From Minisyncoccota bacterium (GTDB lineage: Bacteria; Patescibacteria; Paceibacteria; UBA9973): a stretch of DNA of 8,836 nt. Shown here piece by piece: positions 1 to 7,060 of this stretch. The DNA is taken from contig JAQVGE010000036.1 of NCBI GenBank assembly GCA_028696935.1, forward strand, positions 1-8,836, given 5' to 3'. The notes under the pieces are model-generated. The model did no database searches. It was not told the DNA's origin and was given only the letters and a program-made list of their open reading frames with translations. How positions within the stretch are numbered: position 1 is the first letter of the stretch; each line of letters opens with the position of its first letter. The translations under genes were made by a program, and so were the position numbers.

Positions 1-152
1 TTGGTGTTTTCATTTATAATTGCCTTGTGCCTATTAGTTTCAAAAGCTGGTTCATCTTCTGAAGAAACGGCAAGAATTGGCAAAAGCTTCACCGGATAAA
101 GGAGTTCATTAATCTGATGTGTGGCTGGTGAAAAATCAAGTGGCTCTTTCAT
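1..152 (-). CDS. 5' end of a hypothetical protein, possibly DUF932-like (partial)
   Basis: This reading frame runs leftwards from an ATG at 152-150 and stays open to the window edge, giving 50 residues (MKEPLDFSPATHQINELL...). The segment at residues 19-50 contains a YPVKLLPILAV stretch followed by RHKAIINENT. It resembles from memory the start of DUF932 (phage/plasmid-type) proteins, where an 'R-x-AI-x-x-x-(D/E)T' segment follows a short variable leader. Only the N-terminus is visible, so the family call is tentative and no function is assigned. The ATG is preceded by an A/T-rich leader and lies 30 bp downstream of the vWA stop codon on the same strand, so the two genes are probably co-transcribed. 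It could also be a short unrelated hypothetical protein. Confidence 0.5.
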   Translation of the reverse strand, partial: MKEPLDFSPATHQINELLYPVKLLPILAVSSEDEPAFETNRHKAIINENT

Positions 153-182
153 CTTTTAGAAAATTAATTGTTAATTAAAGGT

Positions 183-815
183 TTATCTTTTCTGCTTAGA
201 TCTTTGAGAATCCTTAAACTCAAAATCTTTTTCTTCAGCACGCATTTCCATGATATTAATACTTACATCAAAAAACATGTTTTTCGTTCCTTCTTTATCT
301 GCCACAAAAGTCAATGACCTTTTTTCATTGACCCCAATTCTTGAAGCCTCTTCAATCGCATCTTGATTAGCACCAATAAATACAAATTGCCAATTTTCCT
401 TCTTTTCAAAATCTCTTATGAGTTTAAAAATTTGTGAGCGATCGTAAAGGTTGCTGCTATTTTCGTGACCATCAGTAATGATTACAAATACTACTTTCGC
501 CTTAGTCTTACCACTTATCGTGGAAGTGATTCTATCTTTTGTCTCATTGATTGTTTTTCCAATAGCATCAAGTAATGCAGTTGTTCCGCGCGGTTGATAT
601 GATTCTTCGGTTAAGTAACCTACCTCAGAAATATTCTTTCTTAAACAAATTACCTCAAATTCATGATCGAACTGTACAATGCTTATTACAGCCTCCTCCT
701 CCAATGATTTTTGGTGTTGTAAAAAGGTGTTAAATCCTTCGATGGTTTCAGCTTTAATACAATCCATCGAACCAGAACGGTCTAAAACCACAATTATCTC
801 TGTTTTCTTTTTCAT
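183..815 (-). CDS. von Willebrand factor A (vWA) domain protein
   Basis: This is a 210-residue soluble protein that is essentially one vWA domain. The metal-ion-dependent adhesion site (MIDAS) is complete: DRSGS at residues 12-16 supplies Asp12, Ser14 and Ser16, RGTT at 76-79 supplies the threonine, and ITDG at 113-116 supplies Asp115. There is no signal peptide or membrane segment, so it is expected to act in the cytoplasm as a Mg-dependent protein-protein interaction module. The tail (residues 190-210) is highly charged and rich in Lys, Glu and Arg. Short vWA proteins of this kind occur in tellurite-resistance-type loci, phages and defence islands, often as partners of ATPases or other effectors. 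No such partner is visible here except the truncated gene downstream at 1-152. The gene diverges from the regulator at 894. The start ATG (815-813) follows an A-rich leader, as is usual in Bacteroidota. Confidence 0.88.
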   Translation of the reverse strand: MKKKTEIIVVLDRSGSMDCIKAETIEGFNTFLQHQKSLEEEAVISIVQFDHEFEVICLRKNISEVGYLTEESYQPRGTTALLDAIGKTINETKDRITSTISGKTKAKVVFVIITDGHENSSNLYDRSQIFKLIRDFEKKENWQFVFIGANQDAIEEASRIGVNEKRSLTFVADKEGTKNMFFDVSINIMEMRAEEKDFEFKDSQRSKQKR

Positions 816-822
816 TTTATCT

Positions 823-856
823 GTTTATAGTTTAAATTTGAGCCAATATTATAAAC
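823..856. promoter_or_regulatory. 7-bp inverted repeat in the divergent intergenic region (candidate operator)
   Basis: GTTTATA at 823-829 is matched exactly by its reverse complement TATAAAC at 850-856, with 20 bases between the arms. The pair sits in the 78-bp gap between the divergent vWA and regulator genes and encloses the possible -7 element at 833-840. The spacing would suit a dimeric DNA-binding protein, and the neighbouring regulator is the natural candidate. The arms are AT-rich, so chance is a real alternative. Confidence 0.3.
833..840 (+). promoter_or_regulatory. Candidate Bacteroidota -7 promoter element for the regulator gene
   Basis: TAAATTTG matches the Bacteroidota -7 consensus TAnnTTTG exactly and lies 53 bp before the regulator's ATG. 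A clear TTTG -33 element is not present at the expected 19-21 bp upstream; that region is T-rich and overlaps the start of the vWA gene. The element is therefore plausible but weak. Confidence 0.3.
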
Positions 857-893
857 CCTTACTGCAGTCTTTCTGCAATGAATTATTTTTTTT

Positions 894-1520
894 ATGCCGA
901 CCAATTTAAATGCACTGATTAGGTACAAAACAATTGATAGATGTTTACGAGACGAATACGTTAAATGGACAATCGGTCGCCTGCGAGAGGAGTGCACCGA
1001 AGCATTAGGTGAAGCACGTGGTGTTTATAAAAAGGTGTCTGAACGGACTATTCGTGATGATATTAGGGTGATGCGCAGTGACATACTGGGATTCAACGCT
1101 CCGATTGTCTTTGAAAATGGGGGATATCGTTATAAAAACAACTTTTACACGATTTTTCGGGCAGCAATTACTGACACAAAGCTTTTTGAAACAGTGTTTG
1201 ATTTATTAATCAAAAACAAGGATGTCATCAAGCATCCACGCTATTATTTTGTAGTGGAGGCCTTAGCTTCACTAGTAAACAAGGAAATGCCGGACGACAT
1301 TCTAATGCCTGATGATGATGGTCTTGAAGTAAAATATTCGTTAGCACCAAAGATTCAAGAAGTGAATCAACAAGATAAGGCTGATGATTATGCGAGTAGT
1401 ATCGACCCTGATTTAAAAGCATTTGTTGATAACATACTAAGTAAACCGGAATCTCCCGAACCTGAAGCAGAAACAAATCAACGCTTTTACTTATGGAAAG
1501 ACATTCTGAATATTATTTAA
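894..1520 (+). CDS. WYL-family-like winged-helix regulator lacking the WYL domain
   Basis: This 208-residue protein begins MPTNLNALIRYKTIDRCLR, a start I recognise from Bacteroidota WYL-domain transcriptional regulators. A helix-turn-helix lies around residues 24-64, with the recognition segment SERTIRDDIRVMRSD at 49-63. It is followed by a wing-like stretch (GFNAPIVFENGGYRY, 66-80). Full WYL regulators are usually about 300-350 residues and carry a ligand-sensing WYL domain. Here the remaining ~125 residues show no WYL-like core and end in an acidic, proline-rich linker (PESPEPEAE, about 184-192) and a short hydrophobic tail (FYLWKDILNII). It lies between the divergent vWA gene and hsdR, so it probably controls one or both. 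No in-frame upstream start was found; the ATG directly follows a run of eight T. The fold is well supported and the regulatory role is inferred. Confidence 0.8.
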   Translation: MPTNLNALIRYKTIDRCLRDEYVKWTIGRLREECTEALGEARGVYKKVSERTIRDDIRVMRSDILGFNAPIVFENGGYRYKNNFYTIFRAAITDTKLFETVFDLLIKNKDVIKHPRYYFVVEALASLVNKEMPDDILMPDDDGLEVKYSLAPKIQEVNQQDKADDYASSIDPDLKAFVDNILSKPESPEPEAETNQRFYLWKDILNII

Positions 1521-1548
1521 ATGTAGTCGAATGACTAAAATAGCTTTG
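1516..1548 (+). promoter_or_regulatory. Candidate Bacteroidota promoter for hsdR with internal dyad
   Basis: TAGCTTTG at 1541-1548 is an exact match to the -7 consensus TAnnTTTG. TTTA at 1516-1519 matches the -33 consensus TTTG at three of four bases, and the 21-bp spacer is within the usual range. The -33 overlaps the regulator's stop codon. The start of transcription would fall near 1553, giving a leader of about 65 bases before hsdR. The spacer contains an inverted repeat (TAGTC 1524-1528, GACTA 1533-1537), so binding of a repressor there would block the polymerase. Both functions are inferred from sequence. Confidence 0.42.
1524..1537. promoter_or_regulatory. 5-bp inverted repeat between the -33 and -7 elements (candidate operator)
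   Basis: TAGTC-GAAT-GACTA is a perfect dyad with 5-bp arms and a 4-bp centre. It is not followed by a T-run, so it is not a good intrinsic terminator for the upstream regulator gene. Its place inside the possible promoter spacer makes an operator more likely, but the arms are short. Confidence 0.28.
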
Positions 1549-1571
1549 AACGATGCACATAACGACATGTA

Positions 1572-1591
1572 AGCGTTTAACTATAGCGTTT
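1572..1591 (+). repeat. Short direct repeat AGCGTTT in the hsdR leader
   Basis: AGCGTTT occurs at 1572-1578 and again at 1585-1591, a 13-bp period, in the leader between the candidate promoter and the hsdR start codon. Between the copies lies TTTAACTATA (1576-1585), which differs at one position from TTAAACTATA on the minus strand at 835-826 in the divergent promoter region. This could be a shared binding site, although the sequence is AT-rich and short. Confidence 0.25.
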
Positions 1592-1619
1592 CAATGCAGG
1601 TTTATCAAATCTTAAGCCT

Positions 1620-4010
1620 ATGAACAAAAAAAGCCTTTCCGAAAGAGACATTTGCACCAAATTTATCACACCAGCTATTGAACAGGCCGGATGGGATAAA
1701 ACAACGCAACTACTTGAGGAAGTAACTTTTACAGATGGGAAAATATATGTCAGGGGGAAACTCACTGCCAGAGGCACAAGAAAAAGAGCAGACTACATTC
1801 TTTACTACAAGCCAAATATTCCGGTAGCAATTGTCGAAGCCAAAGACAACAAACATACAATAGGTGCAGGAATTCAACAGGCTTTGGAATATGCCAAAAT
1901 TCTTGACATACCTTGTGTTTTTAGCAGCAATGGTGATGGATTTGTCTTCCATGACCGCACAGCTACTGATGGTAACATTGAAACAGAATTAGACATTGAC
2001 AGCTTCCCTTCGCCCGAAGAAATCTGGCAGAAATACAAGAAATACAAAGGCATTGAAACGACTGAAGCTGAGAGAGTAGTCGCACAGGATTACTATTTTG
2101 ATGCCAGCGGCCGAAACCCAAGATACTATCAGCAAATTGCCATAAACAGAACTGTTGAAGCCATTGCCAAAGGTCAAGACAGAATTCTGCTGGTGATGGC
2201 AACTGGTACAGGAAAGACTTACACCGCTTTTCAAATCATTCACCGCCTGTGGAAAAGTGGTAAGAAAAAGCGGATTCTTTTCCTTGCTGATCGTAACGCA
2301 TTGATTGACCAAACCCGCAGAGGCGATTTCAAACACTTCAAGGATAAAATGACAACGGTGAAACACCGCATGATCGACAAAAGCTATGAAGTTTATTTGG
2401 CTTTGTACCAAGGTTTGTCGGGGGCAGATGAAGAAGCGAACGCCTACAAACAGTTTTCCCCTGAATTCTTCGACTTAATTGTAATTGACGAGTGCCATAG
2501 AGGAAGCGCAAAAGAAGATAGTGCCTGGAGAGAAATATTAACCTACTTCAACAAAGCAACACATATTGGCTTAACAGCCACACCAAAAGAGACGAAGGAG
2601 GTTTCGAATATTGAATATTTTGGCGACCCGCTTTATACTTACTCACTCAAACAAGGCATTGATGATGGCTTCTTAGCCCCATATCGCGTTGTTCGCGTAA
2701 ATCTGAATGTTGATGCCGAAGGTTATCGCCCCGAAAAAGGAAAAAAGGATATAGATGGAAATGATGTTGAAGACCGTATATACAACCGAAAAGACTTTGA
2801 CAAAAATCTGGTCATTGAAGAACGTACACAAACCGTGGCCAGAAAACTTACCGAATTTCTGAAAGGCTATGGCCGTTTCGCAAAAACCATCGTCTTTTGC
2901 ACCGACATAGATCATGCAGAACGAATGCGCTTTTCACTTTCAAATCTCAATGCTGATCTGGTAGCTATAAACTATAAGTACATCATGCAAATTACGGGTG
3001 ATAACGATGAAGGAAAAAGGGAATTGGACAACTTCATCAATCCCGAAGAAACCTACCCTGTTATTGCTACTACTTCTGAATTGATGACAACAGGTGTAGA
3101 TGCTCAAACTTGCAAGGTCATCGTTCTGGATTCCGAAATAAAATCAATGACGAAGTTTAAACAGATTGTTGGCAGAGGCACCCGCATTAACGAGGAGTTT
3201 GGCAAGATGTACTTCACAATTCTCGACTTTAGAAATGTCACTGATTTATTCGCTGATAAAGATTTTGATGGCGATCCAATTCGTATAAAACCAGTTTCGG
3301 AAGATACCGACCTCAGTGGAATTGTGGATGAAGAAGAAAATTTTGATACGCCTGTCATTGATGAAGTAACAGGGAAAATAATTGAAGTCACGCCTGAAAT
3401 CCGATACCCCGAACCACAATCCACAACCAGTAAAGCACATGATCCCAGACCAAAGGTTTATATCAATGGGGTTGATGTTTCTGTATTGATCAGCCGTGAA
3501 ATGTATTTCGATAATGAGGGCAAACCCATAACCACCAGTTTAAAAGACCATACCAGAGAGCTTATCAAAGGTCAATATGCATCTTTGAATGATTTTTTGA
3601 TTCGCTGGAACAGCACCGACAAAAAAGAGGTGATCATTAAAGAACTGGAAGATCAGGGTGTATTGGTGGAAGCCTTGCGCGATGCAGTAAACAGAGAGCT
3701 TGACCTCTTCGACCTGATTTGCCATGTGGCTTTCGACAGGCCTCCAATGACGCGCAAAGAAAGAGCCAATAGGGTGAAAAAGCGTGATTACTTCACCAAA
3801 TATGGCGATCAGGCCAGAAAAGTACTGGAAAGCCTGCTCGACAAATATGCTGACGAAGGTGTAACCAATATCGAAAGCATGGATATTCTAAAAGTTAAAC
3901 CGCTTACAGATTACGGTTCTCCTTTAGAAATCATCCAACAATTTGGCAGCAAAGCCAAATACATTGAGGCTATTAAAGAATTAGAAAAAGAACTTTATAA
4001 AACAGGATAA
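1620..4010 (+). CDS. hsdR: Type I restriction enzyme, R subunit (EcoEI-like)
   Basis: HsdR is the ATP-dependent translocase and endonuclease subunit of a Type I restriction enzyme; with HsdM and HsdS it cuts DNA lacking the host methylation. The 796-residue protein has the expected order. An N-terminal PD-(D/E)XK nuclease domain has Asp58 and the E73-A-K75 motif (IVEAK). A superfamily 2 helicase core follows, with Walker A ATGTGKT at 194-200, DECH at 290-293, GLTATP at 317-322, TTGVD at 490-494 and QIVGRGTR at 515-522. The C-terminal region (about 690-796) looks like the EcoEI-type R C-terminal domain. All catalytic motifs appear intact and the length is normal for the EcoEI/EcoAI branch, which is shorter than EcoKI HsdR. 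The chosen ATG gives the full nuclease domain. The next gene starts 2 bp after the stop, so it heads an operon. hsdM is not adjacent, which is unusual. Confidence 0.96.
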   Translation: MNKKSLSERDICTKFITPAIEQAGWDKTTQLLEEVTFTDGKIYVRGKLTARGTRKRADYILYYKPNIPVAIVEAKDNKHTIGAGIQQALEYAKILDIPCVFSSNGDGFVFHDRTATDGNIETELDIDSFPSPEEIWQKYKKYKGIETTEAERVVAQDYYFDASGRNPRYYQQIAINRTVEAIAKGQDRILLVMATGTGKTYTAFQIIHRLWKSGKKKRILFLADRNALIDQTRRGDFKHFKDKMTTVKHRMIDKSYEVYLALYQGLSGADEEANAYKQFSPEFFDLIVIDECHRGSAKEDSAWREILTYFNKATHIGLTATPKETKEVSNIEYFGDPLYTYSLKQGIDDGFLAPYRVVRVNLNVDAEGYRPEKGKKDIDGNDVEDRIYNRKDFDKNLVIEERTQTVARKLTEFLKGYGRFAKTIVFCTDIDHAERMRFSLSNLNADLVAINYKYIMQITGDNDEGKRELDNFINPEETYPVIATTSELMTTGVDAQTCKVIVLDSEIKSMTKFKQIVGRGTRINEEFGKMYFTILDFRNVTDLFADKDFDGDPIRIKPVSEDTDLSGIVDEEENFDTPVIDEVTGKIIEVTPEIRYPEPQSTTSKAHDPRPKVYINGVDVSVLISREMYFDNEGKPITTSLKDHTRELIKGQYASLNDFLIRWNSTDKKEVIIKELEDQGVLVEALRDAVNRELDLFDLICHVAFDRPPMTRKERANRVKKRDYFTKYGDQARKVLESLLDKYADEGVTNIESMDILKVKPLTDYGSPLEIIQQFGSKAKYIEAIKELEKELYKTG

Positions 4011-4012
4011 TA

Positions 4013-4387
4013 ATGAATAATAATGTAAGACTCTATCTTATTGAACTGGCAAGAAAACGTCAAGGTTTTATCTATTACCAAGAGCTTTCAGATAATTGTA
4101 ACTTAGGTTTCAATTTCCGGGAAAGTCCTTATGACAGGAAAGAAATAGGTAGGATCTTAGGAGAAATTTCAGAATTCGAGCATAATCATGATCGACCATT
4201 ATTATCGGCTTTGGTGCTGTCAAAAAACCTAGAAGAAGGCGATGGTTTTTACAAACTATGCGAAGAATTAGGTTTTGGGAGCTATCGAAAACTAAAAGGA
4301 GACCCTGCTTTCCCATCAATTCAAATGAATAGATGTTACGAGTTTTGGCAAAATGAAAGCAATTACTCAAAATACAAAGATTTATAG
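4013..4387 (+). CDS. Small conserved protein of unknown function in the restriction operon
   Basis: This 124-residue soluble protein has no signal peptide or membrane helix. Its core, residues 45-90, reads IGRILGEISEFEHNHDRP, then LLSALVLSK and GDGFYKLCEELGFG. From memory, a similar 'LGxISxxEHxxxRPLLSALV ... GxGFxxLxxELG' pattern recurs in small proteins and in fusions beside HNH or restriction enzymes in many bacteria, but I cannot name the family with certainty. The C-terminus has a YEFWQNE segment (about 109-115). His57 and His59 with nearby acidic residues could form a metal or active site, but this is speculation. The gene begins 2 bp after the hsdR stop, strongly suggesting co-translation. 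It sits between hsdR and the next nuclease, so an accessory or regulatory role in restriction is plausible. No function is assigned. Confidence 0.82.
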   Translation: MNNNVRLYLIELARKRQGFIYYQELSDNCNLGFNFRESPYDRKEIGRILGEISEFEHNHDRPLLSALVLSKNLEEGDGFYKLCEELGFGSYRKLKGDPAFPSIQMNRCYEFWQNESNYSKYKDL

Positions 4388-4438
4388 TCAACAGAGCAAT
4401 AATAAGCTATAAACAGCATCTGAATAATTAAAAAAGTA

Positions 4439-5620
4439 ATGAATAAACAAGCGCTGGAAAAAGAATATAAAGAGTTTATTTCCGATAGAGATGTAAGCAG
4501 ACTGGAACTTTTACTAAACAAACCTAATATCTTTAATGCTTTGAAAGTGGGTCACTATGAAATTCGCCATTCAAACTTTTTAGCATGGTTGCTTGACCCT
4601 AATGAAAGTCACGGATTAGGTGATTTATTTTTAAAACGTTTTTTAAGGGAGACACTCATTTCTCCAAAGGTAAATGTGAGCCTTATTGACATTGAGGAAA
4701 TGAATACTGATCTCACAAACGTAAAGCGTGAGTTTTTAAATTTTGACATCCTGATAGAGCTCAAGGAAATCATAGTTGTAATTGAAAACAAAATTCATTC
4801 ATCAGAAGGAAACAATCAATTAAAGCGCTATTATGATACAGCACATACAGAATTCAGCGGCAAACCGCTTGCATTTGTTTACCTAACACTTGAAGGTGAT
4901 ATTCCGAGTAATGAAGAGTATATTCCTTTTTCATATGAACAAATAGAATCTATTCTAAATGAGTTAACAACAGTATTTGGAGAAAGCCTAAACCCATCAA
5001 TAAAAGTTTATTTAAATGATTATTTACATCTGATTAAAAACAGCATCATGAAAAACGGCGAGATTGACGAATTGTCAAGAAAAATATACAGAAACCATAA
5101 AACATTGCTAGACACACTTTTCAGCTACAGGCAAGATAGCATCACTTACCTTCGCACATTTTTCGATAATCAAGTTAAAAATTCTGGCTGGGAGCTTACA
5201 TCTCAAAGTCGTGGATTTATCCGTTTCATAACTCCGGAACTGGACAGCATTTTGCCAAGAAATGGTAATGGTTGGATAGGTAAAGAATCGTTTTTATTCG
5301 AGATAAATTATGCTCATAAACGTTCAAGTAAATTGAGCTTTTATTGCACTGTCCCTCCTGGTGACGAAGAAACGAGAAAAGTGCTTGAAAAAATATTTCA
5401 GGAGATCATTCCTGGAAATGATCAGCAAAACAATAAATGGAAGGTTTATTTTTATAGTGAAAAACCTTTTATGGTCGATGAATGGGCATTAAAAAACTCA
5501 GATGAAATCGAGTCGTTTATTAGTGAGTTATGGGAAGAAGTTGAAGATACTGTCAAAAAAGTCCAGGCAGGATTGTTAAAATATAAGAACGAATTATTAA
5601 AACTGAAAAATAGAGAATAA
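4439..5620 (+). CDS. PD-(D/E)XK nuclease superfamily protein (PDDEXK_4 type)
   Basis: This 393-residue protein begins with the hallmark of the PDDEXK_4 family: an RHSNFLAWLLDPNESHGLGD block (residues 43-62) followed by the catalytic strand NFDILIEL (Asp103) and VVIENKI (Glu116, Lys118), then QLKRYY (127-132). The acid, Glu and Lys needed for metal-dependent phosphodiester cleavage are all present, so it is predicted to be an active nuclease, probably on DNA. The second half (about 215-393) is a separate domain that I do not recognise, with a charged helical C-terminus. The gene lies 51 bp after the upstream small gene and only 3 bp before hsdM. It has an A-rich leader, and parts are clearly poorer in GC than hsdM. 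It could be a second defence effector carried in the operon or a modulator of the Type I enzyme. Confidence 0.87.
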   Translation: MNKQALEKEYKEFISDRDVSRLELLLNKPNIFNALKVGHYEIRHSNFLAWLLDPNESHGLGDLFLKRFLRETLISPKVNVSLIDIEEMNTDLTNVKREFLNFDILIELKEIIVVIENKIHSSEGNNQLKRYYDTAHTEFSGKPLAFVYLTLEGDIPSNEEYIPFSYEQIESILNELTTVFGESLNPSIKVYLNDYLHLIKNSIMKNGEIDELSRKIYRNHKTLLDTLFSYRQDSITYLRTFFDNQVKNSGWELTSQSRGFIRFITPELDSILPRNGNGWIGKESFLFEINYAHKRSSKLSFYCTVPPGDEETRKVLEKIFQEIIPGNDQQNNKWKVYFYSEKPFMVDEWALKNSDEIESFISELWEEVEDTVKKVQAGLLKYKNELLKLKNRE

Positions 5621-5623
5621 AAA

Positions 5624-7060
5624 ATGTCAAACCTCAAAGGAATCATAGACGGCATTCGCAGAATCATGTGGCAAGACACCGGCCTGAACGGTGATGCACA
5701 GCGCATTGAACAGTTGGGATGGATGTTGTTTCTCAAAATATTCTCCGACAAAGACAAGGAACTGGAAGTACTCAACGATGATTATGTGAGCCCTATACCC
5801 GCTGAATTGCATTGGGATGCCTGGGCAGGTAATGATGAAGGCATAACGGGTGACGAACTGCAACAATTTGTTGACCAAAAGTTGTTTCCAACGCTCAAAA
5901 ACCTGAAAGTGGGCATGCGCGATGATCTGGCCAATAAACGTGCCCTGATCGTGCGTGAAGTGTTCGATGGCAATAACAACTACATGAAAAGCGGTATCAA
6001 CATCCGCAAGGTGCTTAACAAGCTCAACGAAATTGACTTCAACATAGCTAAAGACCGCCATGCTTTTGGTGAGCTTTACGAAACCATCCTGAAGGAACTG
6101 CAAAGTGCCGGCAAAAGTGGAGAGTTTTATACCCCAAGAGCCATTACCGAATTTATCTGCGAAATGATCAATCCGCAATTGGGCGAAAAGATTCTTGACC
6201 CAAGTTGCGGAACAGGTGGATACCTCACCGCTGCCATTGAGCATCTGAAAACACAGGCCAATAGCGTAGAAGAACGCGAAAGCATTGCCAAAAACATCAT
6301 TGGCTGGGAATACAAACCTTTGCCGTATTTGCTGGCGACCACCAACTTGATTTTGCACGATATAGAAGTGCCTAACATCACTTTCCGGGATAGTTTGGAT
6401 CAATCCCTGAGCAATTATACCGAGAAAAACCGTGTCCATGCCATTTTAGCCAATCCTCCTTTTGGGGGTATTGTCGCCAACAACAACGAAAATAATTTTC
6501 CACAAAACTTCCGCACCAAGGAAAGTGCCGACCTCTTTTTGGTTTTGATGATTCATTTGCTGAAACAAGGTGGCCGTGCTGGCATTGTTTTACCCGATGG
6601 TTCGCTGACCGGTGATGGCGTAAAACAACGGGTGCGGCAAAGACTTTTGGAGGAGTGTAACTTGCATACCATCATTCGTTTACCCAACTCCGTGTTTCAG
6701 CCCTATGCAACAGTAGCCACCAACCTCTTGTTTTTTGCCAAAGGCACGCCCACAAAAGAAATTTGGTATTACGAGCACCGCCTGCCCGAAGGACAAAAAG
6801 CTTACAACAAAACCCGGCCACTGCAACTCAAAGAGTTTGACCCGATCAAAGCATGGTGGAACAACCGCCAGGAAAGCGAACTAAGCTGGAAAGTGGACAT
6901 CCAATCCATCATTGACCGCAATTATGATTTGGATATTAAAAACCCTGCCAAAAAAGAAGAAGCTGTTGCATATAGCAGCGCGGAACTGATGGAAATGTTG
7001 GAAAGCAGTTTTTCTAAAAGCCATGATTTGTTGAACGCCTTAAAAGCAGCAGTAAAATGA
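5624..7060 (+). CDS. hsdM: Type I restriction-modification DNA methyltransferase, M subunit
   Basis: HsdM transfers a methyl group from S-adenosylmethionine to N6 of adenine in the sequence chosen by HsdS, and it also belongs to the restriction complex. The 478-residue protein starts with the usual helical N-terminal domain (IDGIRRIMWQDTGLNGDAQR, WMLFLKIFSDKD). The catalytic domain contains GEFYTPR at 166-172, the cofactor-binding motif DPSCGTGG at 192-199 and the catalytic NPPF motif at 277-280. These are intact and the length is normal. The start lies 3 bp after the upstream nuclease stop. The stop overlaps the next start (ATGA, 7057-7060), giving translational coupling. Its GC content, about 45-53% in hand-counted lines, is higher than that of the inserted genes upstream. 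A second open frame on the opposite strand inside it (5627-6439) is considered a shadow. Confidence 0.97.
   Translation: MSNLKGIIDGIRRIMWQDTGLNGDAQRIEQLGWMLFLKIFSDKDKELEVLNDDYVSPIPAELHWDAWAGNDEGITGDELQQFVDQKLFPTLKNLKVGMRDDLANKRALIVREVFDGNNNYMKSGINIRKVLNKLNEIDFNIAKDRHAFGELYETILKELQSAGKSGEFYTPRAITEFICEMINPQLGEKILDPSCGTGGYLTAAIEHLKTQANSVEERESIAKNIIGWEYKPLPYLLATTNLILHDIEVPNITFRDSLDQSLSNYTEKNRVHAILANPPFGGIVANNNENNFPQNFRTKESADLFLVLMIHLLKQGGRAGIVLPDGSLTGDGVKQRVRQRLLEECNLHTIIRLPNSVFQPYATVATNLLFFAKGTPTKEIWYYEHRLPEGQKAYNKTRPLQLKEFDPIKAWWNNRQESELSWKVDIQSIIDRNYDLDIKNPAKKEEAVAYSSAELMEMLESSFSKSHDLLNALKAAVK

Noticed and set aside
153..182. TTAAT/ATTAA repeat between the two minus-strand genes as a terminator
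   Set aside because: The arms consist only of A and T and lack a T-run in the right place; such pairs are expected by chance in this AT-rich spacer.
1524..1540. TAGTC/GACTA dyad as an intrinsic terminator for the regulator gene
   Set aside because: The stem is only 5 bp and is followed by A residues, not T, so termination is unlikely; it is listed as a candidate operator.
1555..1600. Possible integron attC-like or transposon-end sequence near GTTTAAC
   Set aside because: Only one core-like heptamer is present, with no matching GTTRRRY partner, integrase or transposase in view.
1989..2411. Minus-strand open frame (140 codons) within hsdR
   Set aside because: It is antisense to the helicase core including Walker A, its translation shows no domain, and there is no leader typical of the real genes here.
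4388..4438. Possible terminator or separate promoter in the 51-bp gap before the PDDEXK_4 gene
   Set aside because: There is no GC-rich hairpin followed by a T-run and no good TAnnTTTG match; the gap is simply an A-rich leader.
5627..6439. Long open frame (270 codons) on the minus strand within hsdM
   Set aside because: It is wholly antisense to a well-conserved methyltransferase gene, its product has no recognisable motif, and its length follows from the codon bias of hsdM.
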